Positions 26,580 through 36,558 are shown, counted from the stretch's first letter. The stretch: DNA of 64,000 nt from Alloacidobacterium dinghuense (GCF_014274465.1 NZ_CP060394.1:4278001-4342000); one strand, 5' to 3'. Translations and numbers: made by a program. Notes: generated by a model from the sequence alone, not told the origin.

Positions 26580-27230
26580 TCAGTCCTGCACAACGTTCAC
26601 GTCGCCAATACCCACGGTCGCATGCAGTTTGTACATCCCTTGCGCAGAAGTGTGGTGCGTCTTGGGAAAAAATCCATCCGAGCGCTGATGGGAAACCGCA
26701 TCTTCTGCGTCTCCAATCTTTGTCCCGGTACGAATGTCGTTGTATTTCGCGCTATCTGTTACACCCACCGTAAGATCACCTATGCCTACGTGTAGTTCCT
26801 TGTTGCCTTCAATTCCTTTCACCGAAAGGTCGCCAACACCCAGTTCAAGTTTCAGATCCGTTTGCGCCGGGACAGAGACTGTAACGCTTGCGCCCTGGTG
26901 GTTATCCTCGTTCTTTGGCAATTTGAGATCGATCGAAGCGCGGTCACCTGCTACGCCGAACCGCTTGATCCATGACTGTACGGTCGCATCGTCATAAAAT
27001 CCGTGCGGCTCAATCGTGAGTCGGATTGTCTTCAACTCATCGCTGCGAACAACGCGCACTTCTCCGACATTTACTTCCATTACCAATGTGCCGTTTTCCG
27101 GAAGACCCTTGCTCATAACCAGGCAATTTGGCTTAGGCAAATCTAGCTTTTGCCGCGAGGCAGTATCCTGCGCCTGCACTATGCCCGCTCCGGCTAGAAC
27201 AATAGCTGTACATATTGTCGATATCTTCAT
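26580..27230 (-). CDS. Secreted DUF4097-like beta-helical protein (downstream paralogue)
   Basis: A 216-aa exported protein with a signal peptide (MKISTICTAIVLAGAGIVQAQ). The body has alternating short beta-strands with Gly-Asp turns (LELGVGDLSVKGIEG, LHVGIGDLTVGV, LHATVGIGDVNVVQD), the pattern of DUF4097/putative adhesin repeats. It starts 9 bp after the stop of a paralogous gene and is probably in the same operon. It converges with the DinB-fold gene. The function is unknown; such proteins are often annotated as putative adhesins. Confidence 0.82.
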   Translation of the reverse strand: MKISTICTAIVLAGAGIVQAQDTASRQKLDLPKPNCLVMSKGLPENGTLVMEVNVGEVRVVRSDELKTIRLTIEPHGFYDDATVQSWIKRFGVAGDRASIDLKLPKNEDNHQGASVTVSVPAQTDLKLELGVGDLSVKGIEGNKELHVGIGDLTVGVTDSAKYNDIRTGTKIGDAEDAVSHQRSDGFFPKTHHTSAQGMYKLHATVGIGDVNVVQD

Positions 27231-27239
27231 ATGCGCTCT

Positions 27240-27968
27240 CTATTCCTGAGCGATGTCGAGACTTCCCATGCCCACGTTTACTTCCAGGGAGCCAACACCG
27301 CTTCCGCTGTAGCTTTTGCTCACAACGAAATGGCCATCATGGCCACCCGGCCTGTGATCGTGGAGCGAACCCATGCCAATATTCACCTGCATGTCCGCAT
27401 AGCTCTTGTCGCCGTCGACAAGCAGCTTTGCATGGCCATAACCCACATTGATTTCCCGCTCGCCGGCGCTGCCTATCGCGTCAAAATTCAAATCGCCTCT
27501 GCCCAGGTTGAATTCACTTTCCAAACCTTTGTTCATGGGAAGAGTCAATGTCACGATCGCGTGAGAATTGTTAGGAAATTTAAGGTGAATCGTGGCACTC
27601 TCGGGATCCACGCGCAGAATGTGGATGTAATCCGCTGCGGGTTTTTCTACCTTGTCTCCAAGCTCAACCGAAAGCTTCAGATCCTTCGCGTCCGGCTTGG
27701 TACGCACGCGCAATTGCGCATTGCAAACACTGACATTTAACGAGCCGGTTCCTGCGAACAATCGGACGATCTCAAGATGACGGGACTCCAGCACGTCCCC
27801 TGCCTGCTGCTGATATTGACGGTCGGAAACCGCGACTGGATCGCCATCGCAACTCAGATTATCGGACTTCTTGTCGTCCGCTCGCATTGTCGTGCACATT
27901 CCAAGAAGGACCGTTGCCGATACATATGCCAATCTTCGGCTAAATTGGAAACGATACGAATGCGCCAT
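27240..27968 (-). CDS. Secreted DUF4097-like beta-helical protein (upstream paralogue)
   Basis: A 242-aa protein. The start at 27968 (MAHSYRFQFSRRLAYVSATVLLG) follows a G-rich ribosome-binding site; an in-frame ATG at 28052 is possible but adds an atypical leader. The signal peptide is followed by a repeated beta-strand body with the same VGYGHAKLLVDG, VNIGMGSLHDH and VNVGMGSLDIAQ turns seen in the next gene, which points to a tandem duplication. The Gly-Met/Ile-Gly-Ser/Asp-Leu motif recurs about every 25 residues. It lies divergent from guaB. The function is unknown. Confidence 0.82.
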   Translation of the reverse strand: MAHSYRFQFSRRLAYVSATVLLGMCTTMRADDKKSDNLSCDGDPVAVSDRQYQQQAGDVLESRHLEIVRLFAGTGSLNVSVCNAQLRVRTKPDAKDLKLSVELGDKVEKPAADYIHILRVDPESATIHLKFPNNSHAIVTLTLPMNKGLESEFNLGRGDLNFDAIGSAGEREINVGYGHAKLLVDGDKSYADMQVNIGMGSLHDHRPGGHDGHFVVSKSYSGSGVGSLEVNVGMGSLDIAQE

Positions 27969-28135
27969 GGCGCCCCCCCATGCGTTAAAGGTCGGTACGA
28001 AAGTGCCCCGATTTCCGTTCCGCAGAAGTTTGCGGTACTTTTTGAACCCCACTACAATCTAATGAAATAAAAAGAAGCCGCCGTTATTGACTTGCCTCTA
28101 GCCCGCGAAGACACCTTTTCGCACTACGGAACATA

Positions 28136-29656
28136 ATGATTGAACATCCCGTCCCCGAAGCCTTAACGTTTGACGACGTTTTGCTGGTACCTGCATATAG
28201 TGAAGTTGTTCCTGCTCTGGTTAGCACGCAGACCCGGCTTACCAACCGTATCCTATTGAATACACCGCTCTTAAGCGCCGCCATGGACACCGTGACGGAG
28301 TCACGTCTGGCCATTGCTATGGCCCAGCAGGGCGGAATCGGCATCGTTCATCGCAATCTCACTATCGAGCAGCAGGCCGGCGAAGTTGATAAGGTAAAAC
28401 GCTCTGAGAGCGGCATGATCGTCGATCCGGTAACGATGACACCGGACCAGCTTATTGCTGATGCTCTCGAAGTAATGCGGAAATATAAGATTTCCGGCGT
28501 GCCTGTCACGAAAGAAGGCAAGCTTGTCGGAATTCTCACCAACCGCGACCTGCGATTCGAGACGCGCACCGACATTCCGATCGCCGACGTGATGACCAAG
28601 GAACACCTGATCACGGTACCTGTGGGCACGACGCTCGAAGAGGCCGAGTTGATCCTGCATCAGCACCGCGTGGAGAAACTGCTTGTCGTTAACGACCAGT
28701 ACGAGCTGAAGGGCCTGATCACGGTAAAAGACATCCAGAAGAAACTAAAATACCCGAATGCCTCGAAGGACAATCAGGGGCGACTGCGTGTTGGAGCAGC
28801 CATCGGGGCCACGGGTGATTATCTGGAGCGTGCCGCGGCGCTCGTGCAGAATCGAGTCGATGTTCTTTCCATAGACTCCGCCCATGGCCACTCTTCACGC
28901 GTTCTTGAAGCTGTCAGGGACGTCAAGCAGCGTTTTCCCGACGTCGACCTTCTTGCCGGAAACATCGCTACCTACGAGGGGGCGAAGGCCTTAATTGATG
29001 CTGGTGCTGACGGCGTCAAGGTCGGCATCGGTCCCGGATCCATCTGCACCACGCGCATGGTTACCGGCGCGGGCATGCCGCAGATCACTGCCATCAGCGA
29101 AGCCTACAAGGCAGGCCGCGAGCACAATATCCCGATCATCGCCGACGGCGGCATCAAGTATTCAGGCGACGTAGCCAAGGCAATCGCCGCAGGCGCTAGC
29201 AGCGTCATGATTGGCTCGCTTTTTGCCGGCGTGGATGAGAGTCCGGGCGAGACGATTCTCTACCAGGGCCGGTCGTTCAAGGCCTATCGTGGCATGGGTT
29301 CGCTCTCCGCCATGGCTCAAGGCTCCGGCGAGCGCTACTTCCAGAGCAGCCGAGATCTTGAAGAGGCTCCGAGCACCGAGGGTGTAGTCGCCCGCGAACG
29401 GAATGGACAGAACCGGTTGGCAAAGTTCGTTCCCGAAGGCATCGAAGGACGCGTGCCACATCGTGGTCCGCTGGAGGCAATGGTCTATCAGCTCGTTGGC
29501 GGGCTCCGCTCGGGCATGGGGTATCTGGGCTGCGAGACGATTGAAGATCTGCAGACGAAGTCGCGTTTCGTGCGCATTTCAAATGCTGGCCTGCGTGAAA
29601 GCCACGTCCACGACGTCATCATCACGCGCGAGGCCCCAAACTATCACGTTGAGTAG
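28136..29656 (+). CDS. guaB: Inosine-5'-monophosphate dehydrogenase
   Basis: A 506-aa enzyme that oxidises IMP to XMP, the committed step of GMP synthesis. The N-terminal barrel segment ([16 protein letters not shown]) is interrupted by two CBS domains at about residues 95-205 ([27 protein letters not shown]). The catalytic loop [15 protein letters not shown] has Cys304, and the flap RGMGSLSAM and C-terminal [12 protein letters not shown] are intact. The length is normal. It is divergent from the DUF4097-like pair, and a terminator follows at 29806-29836. Confidence 0.97.
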   Translation: MIEHPVPEALTFDDVLLVPAYSEVVPALVSTQTRLTNRILLNTPLLSAAMDTVTESRLAIAMAQQGGIGIVHRNLTIEQQAGEVDKVKRSESGMIVDPVTMTPDQLIADALEVMRKYKISGVPVTKEGKLVGILTNRDLRFETRTDIPIADVMTKEHLITVPVGTTLEEAELILHQHRVEKLLVVNDQYELKGLITVKDIQKKLKYPNASKDNQGRLRVGAAIGATGDYLERAAALVQNRVDVLSIDSAHGHSSRVLEAVRDVKQRFPDVDLLAGNIATYEGAKALIDAGADGVKVGIGPGSICTTRMVTGAGMPQITAISEAYKAGREHNIPIIADGGIKYSGDVAKAIAAGASSVMIGSLFAGVDESPGETILYQGRSFKAYRGMGSLSAMAQGSGERYFQSSRDLEEAPSTEGVVARERNGQNRLAKFVPEGIEGRVPHRGPLEAMVYQLVGGLRSGMGYLGCETIEDLQTKSRFVRISNAGLRESHVHDVIITREAPNYHVE

Positions 29657-30102
29657 TCTAGGACACGTCGAGTAGCACTCGGTTCGATTTCTTGGGGCGC
29701 GTAAAGTCATCCTTCACACGCCCGTCGCTTTTTTAAGATAAACCCTGTTTGCTACCCCCCGCGGTTTTCTAAATTCGCCTATTTCAATAATTTACGAGCC
29801 AAACCAAAAGGCACGACCGATTTGGCCATGCCTTTTGTGCCTTCACTTTCAGGATAGCAGTGGTGTCAATAGGAATGAGGAAGATCAAGCCTTTTTCACC
29901 TCCTTCCTCTGCCCTGATGCTCAGCTTCAATCACCTTCTTGAGTTCTGTCGGTTCGTACGCAAGCTGTCCGAATGGCGGACACACGCACAGTCTGTCCTA
30001 TCCTTTTCGTTTGTGTGCCGTCTGACAACCAGCCTCAGACACCAGTTGCTTTTTCAACTGATTCGGAGAGAATACCCACGATACAAAAACCTAGTGACAT
30101 CC
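29657..30102. other. Intergenic region after guaB
   Basis: This 446-bp stretch has no supported gene. It contains the probable guaB terminator at 29806-29836 and a palindrome TGTCCG-aatgg-CGGACA at 29966-29982 that could be an operator for the downstream pair. An open frame from 29860 joins the next gene in phase, but its first 81 codons lack signal-peptide character. Confidence 0.55.
29806..29836. terminator. Probable guaB terminator
   Basis: AAAAGGCA and TGCCTTTT form an 8-bp stem around a 15-nt loop, giving a T-run after the right arm on the plus strand. It is 150 bp after the guaB stop, with only intergenic sequence between. Confidence 0.65.
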
Positions 30103-31764
30103 ATGGCTCACTCGCGGACTCTTTCTGTGTTGTGCGGTATGCTGCTTTTCTTCTCTGACGGCTTGCGGTCTCAGGCCCAGGACAACGGCGGACAGCGAAC
30201 CTACGATGTTCGCGGCACCGTTATCAACAGCACGACGCACGAACCGATTGCGCGTGCTTTGGTCACCATTGCGGGACAAGAGTCGTCCAGTTCGCAGCTG
30301 ACTGACAACGAAGGCCGCTTCGAATTTCCAAACGTACGGGCAGGAGGATCCACGTTAGTGGCCCGACGGCCCGGTTTTTTTGGCTCAAACTTCTCGCGCG
30401 ATCTCTCCGTGCCCGTTGATGTGGGGCCCGACATTCACGAGCATACGTTAGCACTTACGCCGGCGGGTACAATCACGGGTCAGATAACCTTGCCGGCGTC
30501 CGATCCGGGCGGCAATATTCCTGTTCAGCTGATGCGTCGCAACATCCAGGAAGGACTCGCCCTCTGGCAGCCTGTGGCGATGAAAACGACAAACAGCGAA
30601 GGAGCGTTCCGGTTTGGCGGTTTGCAACCCGGCGAGTACAAGCTGACCACCGATAGCGCCATCGAATCTGATGTTCCGTCTGAGCGAGTCTCCATTCGCT
30701 GGGGCTTCTCCCCGGTTTCGTATCCCGAAGAGGGCGATAGTAATGCCAACGGCTCGTTGAAGATCAATCCAGGGCAACAGGTGAATGTGCAAATGGCACT
30801 TACTCGCACACCCTTCTATCCTGTAACCATTTCACTTCCAGGTAGAGTGATAGCCCCGGGACTCTCAGCGCAGATATTTGACGGAATGGGTCGACCTTAC
30901 GCGGCATCGCCATTTTTGGGCCCGCAACAGCAAGGGCTTTCCGCCTGGCTCCCAGCCGGAAATTACAGCGCTATCATTCAATCTTTTTCGCCGAACTCGC
31001 CTCCCGGCTATGCGAGCCAGCCACTAACGGTGCGTGACGCGCCTGTCCATGCAGAGGGTTCGGTCATTTTGCCCGTTCGCCCCATTTCGGTATCCATCCG
31101 CAAAGAATTCACGGCGCCCACCAACAATAGCAACGCTCAGATCATACGGATCGAAAACGGAAGGCAGGTGGTTGAGCCTCAAGCAGATGTCAATTTGGTT
31201 CTTATCTCCGCAACCGACGGGGGCAATACGGGCGGCAATCTTCGCCATGAACCGGGGGGCGACGATTCGTCATGGCAGCTTGAAAATGTTTTTCCAGGCA
31301 AGTACTGGGTGCAGCCCTACGCGAACGGGGGATATGTCGCATCCATCACTGCAGGCGGAACCGACCTCGCGCGTGATCCTCTGGTGATTGGGCCGGGCGG
31401 CGCATCTGCTCCGATAGACATCGTGCTGCGCAACGACACCGCGACCTTATCCGTTCGATTGAAGACCACAGGATCAGCGAGTGAGGCTGGTGAGGACCAA
31501 CCGCATGGGTACCTCTATCTTCTCCCTCAGTTTGACTCTTCCTTTGTCATGCAGCGTGTCATGATCTCCGCCCAGGCATCCTATTTGCCCAACATTCCGC
31601 CCGGCACATATCACGCGTTTGCGCTCGACCGCGAAATGGATCTTGAGTATCGCAATCCGAAGGCATTGGAAGCCTACACCGGCAAGGGACAGATCATTAC
31701 GATGGAGCCGAACGGTACAACGAACCTCCAGATCGATGTAACACCGGCAGAGGCAGCGCCATGA
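30103..31764 (+). CDS. Secreted carboxypeptidase-regulatory-like domain protein (first of a coupled pair)
   Basis: A 553-aa exported protein. The start at 30103 gives a clear signal peptide (MAHSRTLSVLCGMLLFFSDGLRSQA); the frame is open further upstream to 29860, but that part is unlikely to be translated. Residues of about 30-120 form a CarboxypepD_reg beta-sandwich (YDVRGTVINSTTHEPIARAL, then GRFEFPNVRAGGSTL), and several further beta-sandwich units with GxYxL-type strands follow (GAFRFGGLQPGEYKLTTD). No peptidase active site is present. Its stop overlaps the next gene's start as ATGA, so translation is coupled to a paralogue of nearly equal length. The function is unknown; a cell-surface or matrix role is plausible. 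Confidence 0.85.
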   Translation: MAHSRTLSVLCGMLLFFSDGLRSQAQDNGGQRTYDVRGTVINSTTHEPIARALVTIAGQESSSSQLTDNEGRFEFPNVRAGGSTLVARRPGFFGSNFSRDLSVPVDVGPDIHEHTLALTPAGTITGQITLPASDPGGNIPVQLMRRNIQEGLALWQPVAMKTTNSEGAFRFGGLQPGEYKLTTDSAIESDVPSERVSIRWGFSPVSYPEEGDSNANGSLKINPGQQVNVQMALTRTPFYPVTISLPGRVIAPGLSAQIFDGMGRPYAASPFLGPQQQGLSAWLPAGNYSAIIQSFSPNSPPGYASQPLTVRDAPVHAEGSVILPVRPISVSIRKEFTAPTNNSNAQIIRIENGRQVVEPQADVNLVLISATDGGNTGGNLRHEPGGDDSSWQLENVFPGKYWVQPYANGGYVASITAGGTDLARDPLVIGPGGASAPIDIVLRNDTATLSVRLKTTGSASEAGEDQPHGYLYLLPQFDSSFVMQRVMISAQASYLPNIPPGTYHAFALDREMDLEYRNPKALEAYTGKGQIITMEPNGTTNLQIDVTPAEAAP

Positions 31765-33425
31765 GAAGTCCACTCGTATTAGCCAAGCTGCAGCTTTGCC
31801 GATTGAGCCTGTGCGCTCTGTTCGTTATCTGGGGCTCGCAACTGCGGGCACAAGAGAAAGGTGGTGGACCCTATCGCATTTCGGGAACCGTCGTGAATGC
31901 GGCCACCGGTGCACCGCTGAATCGGGCAGACATCTCGATTGCTACAGTAAAGCCCCCCGCCATAACGCAGTCTGTGCAGACCGGCCCTGACGGTCATTTC
32001 GAATTCGACGGCCTGCCAGCAGCCAAATACTCGCTGACGGGAGCGCGGCGCGGATTTATCCCAGCGGCTTATGACGAGCATGAACAGTACTCGACGGCAA
32101 TTGTGACCGGTGAGGGTCTGCGCTCGGAGAATCTCGTATTGCGGTTGGCACCCGATGCCGTCATCTCGGGCATTGTTACTGAGGATTCGGGCGATCCGGT
32201 AGAGAATGCACGAGTGTCCCTCTTTCGTCAGACGCATGACACTGGGAGTGAAAAGGCACGGATGGCGGATAACACGATGACCGATGACAGCGGCGCTTAT
32301 GAATTCAGCACCGTCGCACCGGGCGACTATTTCATAACGGTGAGCGGGCGCCCGTGGTACGCGGAGAATGGCGAAGGCATGCCACGCCGCCCCAACACCG
32401 TGGACGCTAAGGATATTCCCCACTCGCCGCTGGACCTCGTCTATGCAACCTCGTTTTATGCTGAGGCGACAAATCCTGACGATGCCACTCCCATCCCGCT
32501 GAAGGGCGGCGAAAGGGTGCAGATCAATTTTGAGTTGCATCCGCTGCCGGCACTCCATCTGCTGGTGCATTCGCCTGTGTCTGACGATCCCAATCTGGGC
32601 ACGCCGATGCCGTCACTGTCAAAAGAGGTATTCGGAACATCGGACTACGTAGACACAAACACGCGCGCCATTGCACCGGGCTTGACAGAGATCAGCGTTG
32701 CTCCGGGCGAATATCAGATTCATTTACGTGGAGGCGTGAACTCTCCCTCGGAACGGCTCAGCGCTGTCAACGTCACTTCAGACGAATCCATAGACGCTGG
32801 CACGGGCCAGGTTTTAGCGAACATCTCCGGCAGGGTTGCTATGGCCTCTGGAGAGGCATTGCCGCGGAGCACTGTCGTGACTCTGACCTCTTCTGATGGA
32901 AAGAACAGGAATGGCTCGGTTGCAGGTGAAGAAGGAACGTTTGAAATGGCCAACATGCCACCTGGAAAATACAGACCGGACGCCTGGGGCAACGGGAAAC
33001 ACCTTTTTGTGTCAAAACTTGCGGTAAACGGAGCGCAAGTTGAGGGAAGTCGCATCACCATTGGAAGTGGTCCTGTGATGATCGCGGCTACGGTCTATCC
33101 CGATCCGAACCTGGAGGTAACAGGCTTCGCTAAAAAAGCCGGAAAGCCAGCACCCGGAGCGATGATCGTTCTTGTGCCCGAGGACCCGGCTAATAATCGC
33201 GACTTGTTCCGCCGCGATCAATCCGATTCCGACGGAAGCTTTGCTCTGCTCGATGTGATTCCCGGCAAATACACGGTCGTTGCTATTGAAGATGGCTGGG
33301 CGCTCAACTGGGCTGAAGCCGATGTCATTGCGCATTATCTTGCACTTGGAAAGTATGTAACCGTGACGGAGACAAATTCGAAGACTACTGCGCTTAAAGA
33401 GCCGGTGGAGGTTCAGCCAAAATAA
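31761..33425 (+). CDS. Secreted carboxypeptidase-regulatory-like domain protein (second of a coupled pair)
   Basis: A 554-aa paralogue of the preceding protein. A signal peptide (about residues 1-30, LCALFVIWGSQLRAQ) is followed by a CarboxypepD_reg domain (YRISGTVVNAATGAPLNRAD, then GHFEFDGLPAAKYSLTGAR). A second unit begins near residue 130 (AVISGIVTEDSGDPVENARV), and further sandwiches end with GSFALLDVIPGKYTVVAIEDGW. The ATG overlaps the upstream stop (ATGA at 31761-31764). The repeated SG(T/I)V...GxxxxxARV pattern shows internal duplication. No catalytic zinc motif was seen. A terminator on the minus strand (for rplQ) lies just past its end. Confidence 0.85.
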   Translation: MRSPLVLAKLQLCRLSLCALFVIWGSQLRAQEKGGGPYRISGTVVNAATGAPLNRADISIATVKPPAITQSVQTGPDGHFEFDGLPAAKYSLTGARRGFIPAAYDEHEQYSTAIVTGEGLRSENLVLRLAPDAVISGIVTEDSGDPVENARVSLFRQTHDTGSEKARMADNTMTDDSGAYEFSTVAPGDYFITVSGRPWYAENGEGMPRRPNTVDAKDIPHSPLDLVYATSFYAEATNPDDATPIPLKGGERVQINFELHPLPALHLLVHSPVSDDPNLGTPMPSLSKEVFGTSDYVDTNTRAIAPGLTEISVAPGEYQIHLRGGVNSPSERLSAVNVTSDESIDAGTGQVLANISGRVAMASGEALPRSTVVTLTSSDGKNRNGSVAGEEGTFEMANMPPGKYRPDAWGNGKHLFVSKLAVNGAQVEGSRITIGSGPVMIAATVYPDPNLEVTGFAKKAGKPAPGAMIVLVPEDPANNRDLFRRDQSDSDGSFALLDVIPGKYTVVAIEDGWALNWAEADVIAHYLALGKYVTVTETNSKTTALKEPVEVQPK

Positions 33426-33451
33426 AAACGCACCTCACGTAAGGAGGTGCG
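33424..33451 (-). terminator. Rho-independent terminator of the ribosomal protein super-cluster
   Basis: Reading the minus strand, CGCACCTC and GAGGTGCG pair in a perfect 8-bp stem (33429-33436 with 33444-33451) around a 7-nt loop, followed by TTTTTATTTT. It is 37 bp past the rplQ stop, marking the end of the whole str-S10-spc-alpha series. Confidence 0.88.
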
Positions 33452-33488
33452 CGGTGCCGCAAGAAGCCGGCATAAATATCGTAAAGGG

Positions 33489-33968
33489 TTAAGCCTTTTC
33501 TTCGCCGCCTTCGCCAGCCTGAGCCTGCTCCTCGGCCATCGCCTTCTGCAGTTCTTCGCGCTTCTTGGCACGGGCTTCGGCGCGCTTCTGGCGCTTCTCG
33601 TCGAGAATCGCCTCGGCTCCGAGTAGCTCGATGAAGGCCTTCTCAGCACCGTCACCGCGCTGGAAACCACGGCGCACGATGCGCAGATAACCGCCGTTTC
33701 GGTCACCATAACGCGGGGCTACGGTGTCAAACAGGCGCGTTACGGCATCACGGGTTTGAAGGAAGGAAAGCGCCTGACGCCGCGCATGCAGGTCGCCCTT
33801 CTTACCCAGGGTGATCAACTTCTCCACGTGCGGACGAACGGCTTTCGCCTTGGCGACGGTCGTCTCGACGCGGTCTTCAAGAATAACGGACGTGACCAGG
33901 TTGCGCAGCAGAGCGCGGCGGTGGCTGGGGTTGCGTCCGAGTTTGTATCCTGCATTGCGGTGGCGCAT
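33489..33968 (-). CDS. rplQ: 50S ribosomal protein L17
   Basis: A 159-aa protein starting MRHRNAGYKLGRNPSHRRALLRNL, the conserved L17 N-terminus, with PHVEKLITLGKKGDLHARRQALS in the core. The last 35 or so residues are an Ala/Glu/Lys-rich extension beyond the usual 120-130 aa (EKRQKRAEARAKKREELQKAM). It is the last gene of the alpha operon, 69 bp after rpoA, followed by a strong terminator. Confidence 0.97.
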   Translation of the reverse strand: MRHRNAGYKLGRNPSHRRALLRNLVTSVILEDRVETTVAKAKAVRPHVEKLITLGKKGDLHARRQALSFLQTRDAVTRLFDTVAPRYGDRNGGYLRIVRRGFQRGDGAEKAFIELLGAEAILDEKRQKRAEARAKKREELQKAMAEEQAQAGEGGEEKA

Positions 33969-34037
33969 GGCAAATCTCTCTATCTGATTTCAGGGCTCGG
34001 GCACAGTCTATAAAACCGTGCCCTGATACGAGCCCTG

Positions 34038-35135
34038 TTAAAAGTTTTCAGTTTCGGTCGGCAGCGGAATGTCCGCTTCGTCCAGGCCTTCGTCGTCGTC
34101 GTCGTAACGGCCAAAGCTCGCAGCCGCCAGAGTGGCCGAAGGCAGAATGCTCGTCGGTCCAGGCACTGCGTTACCGTGCTCGTCGATCTTCATGCCGAGC
34201 GAAAGACCCATCTGCGCAAGAATTTCCTTGATCTCGTTCAGGGACTTGCGGCCGAAGTTCTTGGTCTTCAGCATCTCGGCTTCGGTCTTCTGCACCAGCT
34301 CGCCGATGGTCTGGATATTGGCGTTCTTCAGGCAGTTGTAGCTGCGAACGCTAAGCTCCAGTTCTTCGACCGAGCGGTTCAGATTGTCGTTCCGCAGCAA
34401 CGTGCGGCCTTCTTCAGCCTGCGCCTCAGCTTCGATCTCTTCCTCGAAGTTGATGAAGATGCTCATGTGGTCCTTGAGCAGCTTCGCCGCGAGGCCAATC
34501 GAATCGGCTGGAAGCACGGTGCCGTTGGTCCAGACTTCGAGCGTGAGCTTGTCGTAATCAGTAATCTGACCGAGACGAGCAGCCTCAACCGTGTAGTTCA
34601 CCTTGCGCACCGGTGAGTGAACCGAATCGACCGGGATGAAACCAATGCCGAGATCGGAGTCAAAGTTCTTGTCAGCGGAGATGTAGCCACGGCCGCGCTT
34701 CAAGCGCATTTCCATGTCCAGCTTGCCGCCTTCGCTGACGGTTGCGATGTAGATGTCCTTGTCGAGAATTTCCACGTCGCCATCGGCTTCGATCATGCCC
34801 GAGGTCACGACTCCCGGCGTCTCAGCGCGCAGATAGAGCGCCTTCGGGCCTTCGCCGTTTAACTTGAAGGGAATCTGCTTCAAGTTCAGGATGATGTCGG
34901 TTGCGTCTTCGACGACTCCAGTGATGGACTGGAACTCGTGCAGCACGCCCTCGATCTTGACTGCGGTGACAGCAGCGCCTTCGATGGACGAAAGCAGGGT
35001 GCGGCGCAGCGCATTGCCAATGGTGGTTCCGAAGCCGCGCTCAAAGGGCTGAGCGCTAAACTTCCCATACTTCTCTGTCAGCGAATCGCTATCGACCGCC
35101 AACCGTTTCGGCTTTTGAAATCCTCTCCAAAGCAT
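34038..35135 (-). CDS. rpoA: RNA polymerase alpha subunit
   Basis: A 365-aa protein. The start at 35135 ([20 protein letters not shown]) fits homologues; the in-frame start at 35171 would add 12 residues. The N-terminal assembly domain has [25 protein letters not shown], and the C-terminal domain has the helix-hairpin-helix [21 protein letters not shown], used for UP-element and activator contacts. A 40-residue acidic tail follows ([14 protein letters not shown]). It lies between rpsD and rplQ as usual for alpha operons. Confidence 0.97.
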   Translation of the reverse strand: MLWRGFQKPKRLAVDSDSLTEKYGKFSAQPFERGFGTTIGNALRRTLLSSIEGAAVTAVKIEGVLHEFQSITGVVEDATDIILNLKQIPFKLNGEGPKALYLRAETPGVVTSGMIEADGDVEILDKDIYIATVSEGGKLDMEMRLKRGRGYISADKNFDSDLGIGFIPVDSVHSPVRKVNYTVEAARLGQITDYDKLTLEVWTNGTVLPADSIGLAAKLLKDHMSIFINFEEEIEAEAQAEEGRTLLRNDNLNRSVEELELSVRSYNCLKNANIQTIGELVQKTEAEMLKTKNFGRKSLNEIKEILAQMGLSLGMKIDEHGNAVPGPTSILPSATLAAASFGRYDDDDEGLDEADIPLPTETENF

Positions 35136-35274
35136 ATCTTTATCGCTCTCCAACACAGGGCCGCGAAGCATTTTGCAGCGTCTGCGTTATTTTCTCCGTT
35201 GATTGAATTTTCACCGCATTGCTGCGATGTACATCTTTCGAGCCTTGCTCGAAAACTCGTTTACAAAGTCGCGC

Positions 35275-35352
35275 GTCATTCTGAGCGAAGCGAAGAATCT
35301 CAAGAACTCTAAATCCGTTGAGATTCTTCCTCCCGTTGGTCGTCAGAATGAC
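35275..35352. repeat. REP-like inverted repeat in the rpsD-rpoA spacer
   Basis: Outer arms GTCATTCTGA (35275-35284) and TCAGAATGAC (35343-35352) pair, and inside them GAATCTCAA and TTGAGATTC also pair, giving a long hairpin. It lies in the 245-bp spacer between rpsD and rpoA, an unusual place for an insertion. Similar GTCATTCTGAGC-type repeats are, from memory, common in acidobacterial genomes. Confidence 0.75.
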
Positions 35353-35380
35353 GGCTTCCGGGAGTCTGCGTTCTCAGCGA

Positions 35381-36010
35381 TTACTTGCTGTACAGTTCGA
35401 CGATCAGCTGTTCGTTGACCGGCAGGTTCACGTCCTCGCGCTTCGGCAGCGACAGCACCTTGCCCGACAGGTTCGCATGATCGACCGAGAGCCATGCCGG
35501 AGCCGGCTGGTGGCTGGCGAACTCACGCGAGGTCTCAAGCACTGTCAGCTTCTGGCTGTTCGGACGGATCTTGATTTCATCGCCCACGCTCACCTGGAAC
35601 GAAGGGATGTTCACTTTGCGGCCATTCACTTCCACATGCCCGTGGCGAACGATTTGGCGAGCCAGACGGCGCGATGTTGCGAAACCAAGACGGTAGGCAA
35701 CGTTGTCCAGGCGGCACTCAAGCTGCTGGATGAGGCGCTGGCCGGTAACGCCCTGCGCGCGCGAAGCCTTCTCATAGTACTCGCGGAACTGACCTTCGAG
35801 GGTGAAATAGATGCGTTTCGCCTTCTGCTTTTCGCGAAGCTGCAGGCCGTAGCCTACGATCTTCGCCTTGCGGTCGCGACCATGCTGGCCGGGGGCAAAA
35901 TTACGCTTCTCAATGGCGCACTTGTCAGAAAAGCACTTGGTGCCCTTCAGAAAAAGCTTGGTGCCTTCGCGACGGCAAAGGCGGCAGACTGCTCCGGTAT
36001 AACGTGCCAA
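35381..36010 (-). CDS. rpsD: 30S ribosomal protein S4
   Basis: A 209-aa primary 16S-binding protein and 30S assembly initiator. The N-terminus [20 protein letters not shown], with a later CFSDKCA, shows the C+ zinc-binding form. The S4 RNA-binding domain follows ([35 protein letters not shown]). It lies 125 bp after rpsK and upstream of rpoA; in many bacteria S4 represses the alpha operon. Confidence 0.97.
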   Translation of the reverse strand: MARYTGAVCRLCRREGTKLFLKGTKCFSDKCAIEKRNFAPGQHGRDRKAKIVGYGLQLREKQKAKRIYFTLEGQFREYYEKASRAQGVTGQRLIQQLECRLDNVAYRLGFATSRRLARQIVRHGHVEVNGRKVNIPSFQVSVGDEIKIRPNSQKLTVLETSREFASHQPAPAWLSVDHANLSGKVLSLPKREDVNLPVNEQLIVELYSK

Positions 36011-36135
36011 TTCTCTTCTCCTAATTTCAGAGGCCGACCGGTTTACGCGCAGGCAGGCGCTTCATCCCAGTCCAAACCTTTTTATTTTATCGTAGTTTCA
36101 CTGCATAAGCGAATGCCCACGCGGTGAAACGCAAC

Positions 36136-36558
36136 TTACACTCTGCGACGCTTCGGCGGACGACAGCCGTTGTGCGGAATCGGGGTAACGTCGCGGATGG
36201 AGCGGACTTCAATGCCAGCCGCTGCCAGCGCACGTACCGCAGATTCGCGGCCCGACCCGGGACCGGCGACGCGGACATCAACCGAGCGCAGACCGTGATC
36301 GCGCGCCTGGTTGGCGGCGTTGATGGCTGCCTGCTGCGCGGCGAACGGGGTGCCCTTACGCGAGCCACGGAAGCCGAGCGAGCCCGAACTCTTCCACGAG
36401 ATGGTGTTGCCCTGACCGTCGGTGATCGTCACGATGGTGTTGTTGAACGAAGCCTGAATGTAGACCAGACCGTACGGCACATTCTTGCGCTCGCGCTTCT
36501 TGAACTTCTTGTTCTTGGTGGCGGCCTTTCCGCCAGCGCCCTGCTGTGCTTTTGCCAT
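36136..36558 (-). CDS. rpsK: 30S ribosomal protein S11
   Basis: A 140-aa platform protein. Conserved [16 protein letters not shown] and the RNA-contacting C-terminus [23 protein letters not shown] are present. An Ala/Lys-rich N-terminal stretch precedes the core. The ATG overlaps the rpsM stop by one base, so the pair is translationally coupled. Confidence 0.97.
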   Translation of the reverse strand: MAKAQQGAGGKAATKNKKFKKRERKNVPYGLVYIQASFNNTIVTITDGQGNTISWKSSGSLGFRGSRKGTPFAAQQAAINAANQARDHGLRSVDVRVAGPGSGRESAVRALAAAGIEVRSIRDVTPIPHNGCRPPKRRRV

